From assembly GCA_009780515.1 (NCBI GenBank), contig WQZX01000013.1:1-57782 (forward strand): DNA of 57,782 nt. The letters are read 5' to 3'. Positions 51,563 to 57,782 of this stretch are shown here, in pieces. The translations under genes were made by a program, and so were the position numbers. Source of the DNA: Nocardioidaceae bacterium. Its GTDB lineage: Bacteria > Actinomycetota > Actinomycetes > Propionibacteriales > Nocardioidaceae. Positions within the stretch are counted from its first letter, which is position 1, and each line of letters opens with the position of its first letter. The notes under the pieces are model-generated. The model was given only the letters and a program-made list of their open reading frames with translations, ran no database searches and was not told the DNA's origin.

Positions 51563-52789
51563 ATGTCGGTTGGTTCTGCACAGGGGTGGCCGGATGCGGT
51601 CGTCGTACCCGGCGGCGGCGAGGGAACGCTCGCGCGCACCGGCTCCGTGGTGCTGCTGGTCGGCTCGACCGATCCCGCGGTGGTGGCGCCGTACCTCCAG
51701 CAGGCGCGCGAGATCGCTCGCAACGGCGGCGAGGGACGGCAGCTGGTGCGCGGCTTCGCGCTGATGCTGCTGACGTCCGAGGAGGACTCCCCCGGCTTCG
51801 CCGCGGTCGCCCCGCACGAGCGTGGCCTGGCGGTCTTCCTCGACGGCGACGTGACGCTGACTTACGGCGACGAGAGGGTCTCCGGCGGAGAGTCGCTGGC
51901 CTGGGTCGAGCGCCTCGTGCCGTGGCCGCTCGAGGAGCTGTCGATCGTGCTCGGCGACGCCGCCGCGCCGTCGGCCGGCTCCTGCTTCCGGCTCGACGCG
52001 GGCGTCGTACCCGCCGCAGCGCTGACGATCACCGACGAGGCCCCGGACGCCGGTGCCGAGGCGGATCAGCACCCCGAGGCGGACGCCGAGCCCGACGCCG
52101 GCGTGGTCGCCGCCGACGCCCCGCTGCCGGAGGTCCCCGACGCCGACGAGCAGGAGCAGCCCGAGCCCGCGCAGGCCGAGGCTGTCGACCAGGACGAGAC
52201 AGAGACCGCGGTCCTGCCGGTGGAGCCGGTCGAGCCGGCGGACGAGGCCGCAGCACCCGCGGCGGAGCCGGCGGACGAGGCCGCAGCGCCCGCAGTCGAG
52301 GCCGGCGACGGCGACACCGTGCGCGGCATCTACTGCCCGAACGACCACTTCAACGACCCGCGCCAGCTGTTCTGCGTGATCTGCAGCGCCAACCTGGTGC
52401 AGCGCTCGCTGGACCTCGTCGACGGCCCTCGCCCGAGCCTGGGCGTGCTCGCGATGGACGACGGCTCGTCGTACCCCGCGGACGGCTCCTACCTGCTCGG
52501 CCGCGACCCGGCCAGCGACCCGCGGGTCGACGACGGCGACTACCGCGGCCTCCCGGTCGTCGACGACACCAACCAGGTCTCGCGGGTGCACGCGCGTATC
52601 GAGCTGCGCGGGTGGGACGTCGTGCTGGTCGACAACGAGTCCACCAACGGCACCTTCGTGCAGGCCCGGCCGACGGCCGAGTGGCAGCGGCTGTCCTCGG
52701 GCGGCGAGCAGGTGCTCCACGACGGCATGAAGGTCCGCATCGGTGGTCGCGAGTTCTCGCTGGCCTCCGAGGGCGCCGGCCGCCCCTGA
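51563..52789 (+). CDS. FHA-domain protein with zinc ribbon
   Basis: A 408-residue protein. Residues 1-150 form an unassigned alpha/beta domain. Residues 155-252 are an acidic Glu/Asp/Ala/Pro linker with the repeat PADEAAAPA. A zinc ribbon follows (Cys258, His262, Cys271, Cys274). The C-terminal FHA domain (about 295-403) has GR at 313-314, SRVHAR at 340-345 and NESTNGT at 358-364, the phosphothreonine-binding residues. AGGAGGTCGAGGA precedes the ATG. It is likely to read phosphorylation by the kinase encoded upstream; no direct evidence. Confidence 0.85.
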   Translation: MSVGSAQGWPDAVVVPGGGEGTLARTGSVVLLVGSTDPAVVAPYLQQAREIARNGGEGRQLVRGFALMLLTSEEDSPGFAAVAPHERGLAVFLDGDVTLTYGDERVSGGESLAWVERLVPWPLEELSIVLGDAAAPSAGSCFRLDAGVVPAAALTITDEAPDAGAEADQHPEADAEPDAGVVAADAPLPEVPDADEQEQPEPAQAEAVDQDETETAVLPVEPVEPADEAAAPAAEPADEAAAPAVEAGDGDTVRGIYCPNDHFNDPRQLFCVICSANLVQRSLDLVDGPRPSLGVLAMDDGSSYPADGSYLLGRDPASDPRVDDGDYRGLPVVDDTNQVSRVHARIELRGWDVVLVDNESTNGTFVQARPTAEWQRLSSGGEQVLHDGMKVRIGGREFSLASEGAGRP

Positions 52790-52798
52790 CCGACCTCG

Positions 52799-55700
52799 TC
52801 AGCTCAGCAGCGAGCGCACCGACCGCAGCCCGACCGACACCCGGGCGAGGTCCGCGTTGTCGTCGGCGCACACGTCGGCGAGCAGCGCCACCGCCCGCTC
52901 GACCTCGCCGGCACGGTGCTCCTCCCAGGCCCTGACCAGGTCGTCGACCTCCGCCTCGGCGGGCGCTTCCGCGCCCGACAGCAGCTGCGACGTCAGACCG
53001 GCGTGTACGGCGTGCAGGTCGTCACGTAGCGCCGCGCGGGCCATCGTCTGCCACTGGTCCGCACGCGGCAGCTCGACGATGCGCTGCTGCAGCATCGGCA
53101 GCCCGACGCGCTCGCCCAGCGCGAAGTGGACCCGCGCCACGACCTCCGGCGCGAGGTCCAGCTCGGTCGCGATGTCGACGACGTGCAGCAGCGCGTAGGC
53201 GACCTGGAAGGTCGCTGCGCGCGCCGCCATGTCCTCGGGCACGCCGGCCCATACCCACGTCTCCCGGCGCTCGTCGTACGCCGCGAGCTCGCGGCCGGCG
53301 AGCAGCTCGGGGAGGCGCGCGAGGGTCTCCTGGACGGGACCGGAGAAGTGGTCGACGAGGTCCTGGCTGCCCGCTCCCCTGCGGTGGGTCAGCAGCCAGC
53401 GCGACGCACGCTCGACGAGGGTGCGCATCTCGACCCGCAGCCGCGTCTGCACCGCCGCGTCGACCTTGTTGTCCTGCTCGGCGACGTCCCGTCGCCAGGG
53501 CAGCGAGGCGTAGATCTCGCGGGCGACGAAGTTCGCCCGGGTCAGGTCGGCAACGTCGGCGCCGGTCTCGGCGGACAGCCGCGGCCAGTAGGTCATGCCG
53601 GCACCGTCGACGAGGTCGCCGACGACCTGGGTCACGATGATCTCGCGGCGCAGCGGGTGCTGGGCGATCTGCTCGGCGTACCCGTCCCTGATGGGCTCCG
53701 GGAAGTAGCCGACGAGGTCCTGCTCCAGGTAGGGATCCTCGGGCAGGTCCGTGGCGAGCAGCCGGTCGGCGAGCACGAGCTTGGTGTAGGACATCAGCAC
53801 GGCGAGCTCGGGCTGGGTCAGCGCCCCGCCCTCCTCGATCCGCCGCTCGACCTCCTTGGTGTCGGGCATCGCCTCGAGGTCGCGGTCGAGCAGACCGTCG
53901 CTCTCCAGCTGGCGCATCCACTGCTCGTGGACGTGCAGCAGGCTCGGGGCGTTCTTGGCGGCGTTGGCGAGGGCGAGGTTCTGGCTGTCGTTGTCGGCGA
54001 GGACCAGGTCGGCGACCTCCTCGGTCATCGACGCGAGCAGCGAGTTGCGCTCCTCGGTGGACAGGTCGCCGTCGGCCACCACGCGGTCGAGCAGGATCTT
54101 GAGGTTGACCTCGTGGTCGGACGTGTCGACGCCCGCCGAGTTGTCGATGAAGTCGGTGTTGACCCGCCCGCCGCCGGCCGCGAGCTCGATCCGGCCCCGT
54201 TGGGTCAGGCCGAGGTTGCCGCCCTCGCCCACGACCCGGACCCGGAGGTCGTGCCCGTCGACCCGGATGGCGTCGTTGGTCTTGTCGCCGACCTCCGCGT
54301 CGGTCTCGGTCGAGGCCTTCACGTAGGTGCCGATGCCGCCGTTCCACAGCAGGTCGGCGGGCGCGAGCAGGATCGCGTGGATCAGCTCGGCCGGCGTCAT
54401 CCGCTCGACACCGTCCTCGATGCCCAGCGCCTCGCGCATCCCGGCTGAGACCGCGATCGACTTGGCCCGCCGGGAGAAGACGCCGCCGCCCTCGGAGATC
54501 AACGAGCTGTCGTAGTCCTGCCAGGACGAGCGCGGGAGCTCGAAGAGCCGCTTGCGCTCGGCGTACGACGACGCCGCGTCGGGATCGGGATCGACGAAGA
54601 TGTCGCGGTGGTCGAACGCCGCCACCAGGCGGATGTGCTCGGAGCAGAGCATGCCGTTGCCGAAGACGTCGCCGGACATGTCGCCGACGCCGACGACGGT
54701 GAAGTCCTCGCTCTGGCAGTCGACGCCGAGCTCGCGGAAGTGGCGACGTACCGAGACCCAGGCGCCACGGGCGGTGATGCCCATGGCCTTGTGGTCATAG
54801 CCGGCGGATCCGCCGGACGCGAACGCGTCGCCCAGCCAGAAGCCGTAGTCGGCCGACACCTCGTTGGCGATGTCGGAGAACGTCGCCGTGCCCTTGTCGG
54901 CCGCGACGACGAGGTAGGAGTCGTCGCCGTCGTGACGCACGACCCGCTCCGGCGGCACGGTCTCGCCGCCGGCGAGGTTGTCGGTCAGGTCGAGCAGGCC
55001 GCGGATGAAGGTGCGGTAGCACGCCACGCCCTCGGACATCCACGCCTCGCGGTCACCGGGGTCGGGCAGCCGCTTGGCGTAGAAGCCGCCCTTGGCGCCG
55101 ACCGGCACGATCACGGTGTTCTTGACCATCTGCGCCTTGACCAGGCCCAGGATCTCGGTGCGGAAGTCGTCGCGACGGTCCGACCAGCGCAGGCCGCCGC
55201 GGGCGACCGGGCCGAAGCGCAGGTGCACGCCCTCGACGCGCGGGGAGTAGACGAAGATCTCGAACCGCGGCCGCGGCTCGGGCAGGTCGGGGATGACCGA
55301 CGGCTCCAGCTTGAGGCTGAGGTAGTCCTTCGCCCGACCGTCGATGAGCTGGAAGTGGTTGGTGCGGAGCGTGGCGCGGACCAGCGTCAGGTAGGAGCGC
55401 AGGATGCGGTCGTGGTCGAGGCTGTCGACGTCGTCGAGGGCCCGCTCGACCCGGGTGACCAGGTCGTCCTCGCGACCCTCGCGACCGTCGTCGTCGGAGT
55501 CGGGGTCGAAGCGCGTCTCGAACAGCCGCACCAGCAGCCGGGTGAGGTCGACGTTCTCGGCGAGCGCGACCTCCATCGACTCGGTCGAGAACGGGCTGCT
55601 CCCCTGGCGGAGGTACGCCGCGTACGCGCGCAGGACGGTCGCCTGGCGCCAGTCGAGCCCGGCCCGGAGCACGAGCCGGTTGAAGTCGTCGATCTCGGCG

Positions 55701-57649
55701 CGGCCCTCCCACATGGCGCGGAGGGCCTCGGCGAAGTCGTCGCGCGCACCCTCGTCCAGGCCGCCCGGGTAGCGCAGGCCGAAGTCGTAGACGAAGCTGC
55801 GCCGGCCCAGACCGACCAGCTCGTGCGGCCGCTCGTCGAGCACCTCGACGCCGAGCGAGGACAGCATCGGCAGCACGCCCGAGAGCGAGATCGGGCCGCC
55901 CACCCGGATCATCTTGAGCCGGATCTCGTCCTCGGCGTCGTCGTCGGCGTACAGGCTGAGGTCGAGGCCGGGCTCGTCAGCGATGCGCTCGAGACGGCCG
56001 ATGTCGGCCGCGGCGGCGCTCGGGGCGAAGTCCTCCTTGTACGACTCCGGGAACGCGCCCGCGTAGCGCCGCGCGAGGGTGGCCGCCGCCTCGTCGCCGT
56101 ACGCCGCGTCGACGGCCTCGTCGAAGCCGTCCTGCCACGACCGCGATGCCTCGAGGAGCGAGCGCTCGAGGTCGTCGGGGTCGACGTCGTCGGGCAGCAG
56201 GCGGCCCGACGGCATGCGTACGACGAAGTGGACGCGCGCCGTCGCCGACTCGTTGATCGAGACGTGGAAGTCGACCGACTCCGCGTCGAAGCGCTCGGTC
56301 AGGATGCGCTGGAACCGCTCGCGCACCGCGGTGTTGTAGCGGTCGCGCGGCAGGTAGGCGAGCACCGAGAGGTAGCGGCCGTACGTGTCGCGCCGGATCA
56401 GGACGCGCACCGCCCGGCGCTCGCGCGCCTGCATCGCGCCCTCGACCAGCGGAGCGAGCTCGGCGGCCGGCGTGTGGAAGAGCTCCTCGCGCGGGAACGT
56501 CTCCAGGGTGTCCAGCAGCGCGCTGCCGTCGTGGCTGCGGAGGTCCAGGCCGCTGCGGCGTACGACCTCGTCGACGCGAGCCCGTACGACGGGGGTCTCC
56601 AGCACCGACTCGGTGTAGGCGGAGCTGGTGAAGAGCCCCAGCATCCGGCGCTCGCCGACGACCTCGCCGGCGGGGCCGAACAGCTTGACGCCGACGTAGT
56701 CGAGGTGGCCGGAACGGTGCACGGTCGCGCGGGCGTTGGCCTTGGCGAGCACCAGCAGGGTCTTCTCGGTCGCCTTCGCGCGGACGGCGTCGGGCATCGG
56801 CGCGGGCGACGGGGTGGCCCCGCCGTCGCGCAGGATCCCGAGGCCGCTGCCGGCGACCGGCTGCAGGCAGGTGTCGTCGTCGGTCAGGCGGTACTCGCGG
56901 TAGCCCAGGAAGGTGAAGTGCTCGTCGATCAGCCAGCCGAGCAGCGCGGTCGCCTCGTGGACCTCCTCGGCGGAGACCGGTGGCGGGTCCTCGGTGAACT
57001 CCTCGACGATGGCGCCGACCCGCGCCAGCATCTCCGGCCAGTCCTCGACCGCGGCGCGTACGTCGCCGAGGATCCTCGTGAGTCCCTCGGTCACGGCGTC
57101 GGCCTCGTCGGCGTCGACCCGGCCGATCTCCAGGTGCATCCAGGACTCGCGGATCGCGCCGTCGGGCGCCGCGGTCGAGCCGGTGGGCACCGACCGCACC
57201 GACGTTAGCCCGCCGTCGGCATCGCGCTCGACGTCGTACGTCGGGTGGAGGAGGAGCGGGGTCGGGTGGCGACGGTCGGAGAGCCACAGCGCGAGCGAGT
57301 CGACCAGGAACGGCATGTCGTCCACGACGACCTCGACGACGCTGCGCCCCGCGGCCGACCAGCCCTGCTCCGCCGCCGTCGGGGTCAGCACCCGGACCTT
57401 CGCCTCGCCGGGCGACCGGCGCCCGGCCCACTCCCAGTGGGAGTCGAGCGCGCCGCGCAGGTCGGCCGGGTCGCGTCGTACCAGCTCGTCGGTCGAGGCG
57501 TGGTGGAAGTAGGCGCGCAGGAGGTCGACGAGATCGTCCGGCGGCGGGCCTCCGCTCCGCTCGCCGGGTCGTGCTGCCTCCGCTGCCTCGGTCAGGACAT
57601 GCCCACGCTCGTCGAGCGTCGGCCGGTCGACCCGCGTCGTCGTTGACAC
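52799..57649 (-). CDS. NAD-specific glutamate dehydrogenase, large (180-kDa) type
   Basis: A 1616-residue protein of the large NAD-GDH family known in Streptomyces, Mycobacterium and Pseudomonas. The N-terminal ~700 residues are ACT-like regulatory domains. The catalytic part follows, with GPVARGGLRWSDRRDDFRTE, VPVGAKGGFYAKRLPD containing the substrate Lys, and VGDMSGDVFGNGML. A long helical C-terminal domain completes it. It deaminates glutamate to 2-oxoglutarate. The GTG at 57649 has TAGTGT (57657-57662, minus strand) 7 bp upstream and GGGAGG too close to act as a normal ribosome site, so it is probably leaderless. Confidence 0.93.
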   Translation of the reverse strand: MSTTTRVDRPTLDERGHVLTEAAEAARPGERSGGPPPDDLVDLLRAYFHHASTDELVRRDPADLRGALDSHWEWAGRRSPGEAKVRVLTPTAAEQGWSAAGRSVVEVVVDDMPFLVDSLALWLSDRRHPTPLLLHPTYDVERDADGGLTSVRSVPTGSTAAPDGAIRESWMHLEIGRVDADEADAVTEGLTRILGDVRAAVEDWPEMLARVGAIVEEFTEDPPPVSAEEVHEATALLGWLIDEHFTFLGYREYRLTDDDTCLQPVAGSGLGILRDGGATPSPAPMPDAVRAKATEKTLLVLAKANARATVHRSGHLDYVGVKLFGPAGEVVGERRMLGLFTSSAYTESVLETPVVRARVDEVVRRSGLDLRSHDGSALLDTLETFPREELFHTPAAELAPLVEGAMQARERRAVRVLIRRDTYGRYLSVLAYLPRDRYNTAVRERFQRILTERFDAESVDFHVSINESATARVHFVVRMPSGRLLPDDVDPDDLERSLLEASRSWQDGFDEAVDAAYGDEAAATLARRYAGAFPESYKEDFAPSAAAADIGRLERIADEPGLDLSLYADDDAEDEIRLKMIRVGGPISLSGVLPMLSSLGVEVLDERPHELVGLGRRSFVYDFGLRYPGGLDEGARDDFAEALRAMWEGRAEIDDFNRLVLRAGLDWRQATVLRAYAAYLRQGSSPFSTESMEVALAENVDLTRLLVRLFETRFDPDSDDDGREGREDDLVTRVERALDDVDSLDHDRILRSYLTLVRATLRTNHFQLIDGRAKDYLSLKLEPSVIPDLPEPRPRFEIFVYSPRVEGVHLRFGPVARGGLRWSDRRDDFRTEILGLVKAQMVKNTVIVPVGAKGGFYAKRLPDPGDREAWMSEGVACYRTFIRGLLDLTDNLAGGETVPPERVVRHDGDDSYLVVAADKGTATFSDIANEVSADYGFWLGDAFASGGSAGYDHKAMGITARGAWVSVRRHFRELGVDCQSEDFTVVGVGDMSGDVFGNGMLCSEHIRLVAAFDHRDIFVDPDPDAASSYAERKRLFELPRSSWQDYDSSLISEGGGVFSRRAKSIAVSAGMREALGIEDGVERMTPAELIHAILLAPADLLWNGGIGTYVKASTETDAEVGDKTNDAIRVDGHDLRVRVVGEGGNLGLTQRGRIELAAGGGRVNTDFIDNSAGVDTSDHEVNLKILLDRVVADGDLSTEERNSLLASMTEEVADLVLADNDSQNLALANAAKNAPSLLHVHEQWMRQLESDGLLDRDLEAMPDTKEVERRIEEGGALTQPELAVLMSYTKLVLADRLLATDLPEDPYLEQDLVGYFPEPIRDGYAEQIAQHPLRREIIVTQVVGDLVDGAGMTYWPRLSAETGADVADLTRANFVAREIYASLPWRRDVAEQDNKVDAAVQTRLRVEMRTLVERASRWLLTHRRGAGSQDLVDHFSGPVQETLARLPELLAGRELAAYDERRETWVWAGVPEDMAARAATFQVAYALLHVVDIATELDLAPEVVARVHFALGERVGLPMLQQRIVELPRADQWQTMARAALRDDLHAVHAGLTSQLLSGAEAPAEAEVDDLVRAWEEHRAGEVERAVALLADVCADDNADLARVSVGLRSVRSLLS

Positions 57650-57659
57650 CCTCCCGACA

Positions 57660-57782
57660 CTAGGGCATGTCTCCTTATCCGCCGCCTACTGCGCGGACTT
57701 TCGCATCCGATCTCGCTGCGTTGGGGCCGCTCGACGTGCGATCCAGCATGCCTTCGCGTCCCCGCCTCGCCAGATCGGCGCG
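57660..57782. repeat. Probable divergent CTAG-type element, cut by the window edge
   Basis: From CTAG at 57660-57663 to the edge there is no gene. The inverse strand contains GGCATGCTGGATCGC, then GTCGAGCGGCCCCAACGCAG and CGAGATCGGATGCG. This lines up with GGCATACCGGGTGTC, GTCGAGTGCGGCCAACGCGG and CGAGGTGCG in the centre of the two palindromic elements. The outer part (GGCATGTCTCCTTATCCGCC) is unlike their terminal repeats. Relationship is suggestive only; the other half is outside the window. Confidence 0.4.

Noticed and set aside
49135..52935. A very long plus-strand reading frame (over 1200 codons)
   Set aside because: It runs antisense to or out of frame with the PP2C, membrane-protein and FHA genes and is extremely Arg/Ala/Pro-rich, a shadow of high-GC codon use.

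Overview
The window is about 58 kb of very GC-rich DNA from an actinobacterium, most likely a Nocardioides-like member of the Nocardioidaceae. This is inferred from codon use, a WhiB7 regulator, AdnAB instead of RecBCD, a large NAD-glutamate dehydrogenase, DUF3107 and SCO7613-type proteins, and gene order. From the UPF0182 gene to the TetR/DUF3107 pair the order follows, with gaps, the mycobacterial block known in M. tuberculosis as Rv3193c to Rv3208A.

Region 1 (1-9.7 kb) is a defence island. A four-gene, translationally coupled operon on the minus strand encodes a type II Wadjet (JetABCD) anti-plasmid system, with an SMC-like ATPase (JetC) and a Toprim-type nuclease (JetD). Just downstream lies an overlapping DUF433/DUF5615 pair that looks like a toxin-antitoxin module. 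The island is bounded by 93-94 bp direct repeats: one is the 3' part of an intact initiator tRNA gene (9649-9722), the other a decayed tRNA 3' remnant at 121-154. No integrase is visible.

Region 2 (9.8-22 kb) carries housekeeping and regulatory genes: the UPF0182 membrane protein, PPA1309-type protein, secreted PDZ/Lon-like protease, MoaE, a DUF2342 metalloprotease, NUDIX hydrolase, YgjP-like metalloprotease, PHP phosphoesterase, enoyl-CoA hydratase, several tiny zinc-ribbon or basic proteins, a TOMM-type leader-binding protein, and WhiB7 with a long attenuated leader. Region 3 (22.4-35.6 kb) holds UvrD2, an alditol-oxidase-like flavoprotein, a transporter, mycoredoxin, CorA, and the AdnA-AdnB-NudC operon.

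Region 4 (35.7-46.4 kb) has a large polytopic membrane protein, Tpx, an alkyltransferase-like protein, MoeZ, TetR, DUF3107, and an NHEJ cluster: a separate LigD-type polymerase behind an L,D-transpeptidase, and a separate DNA ligase divergent from Ku. Region 5 (46.4-52.8 kb) is a phospho-signalling cluster: an unusual kinase, a VWA protein, a PP2C phosphatase, a one-pass membrane protein and an FHA protein, interrupted by a tandem-repeat spacer. Region 6 is the 1616-residue NAD-glutamate dehydrogenase.

Non-coding structure is rich. Two CTAG-bounded palindromic elements of about 160 bp (15191-15359 and 43400-43555), with a probable divergent relative cut by the right edge, abut the -10 boxes of the neighbouring genes. 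At least a dozen genes show a TANNNT box 6-7 bp before the start codon, suggesting leaderless transcription. A cluster of DnaA-box-like sequences lies at 18.9-19.1 kb. Several perfect palindromes act as probable bidirectional terminators. DNA-transaction functions (Wadjet, AdnAB, UvrD2, Ku/LigD, ATL) are a recurring theme.
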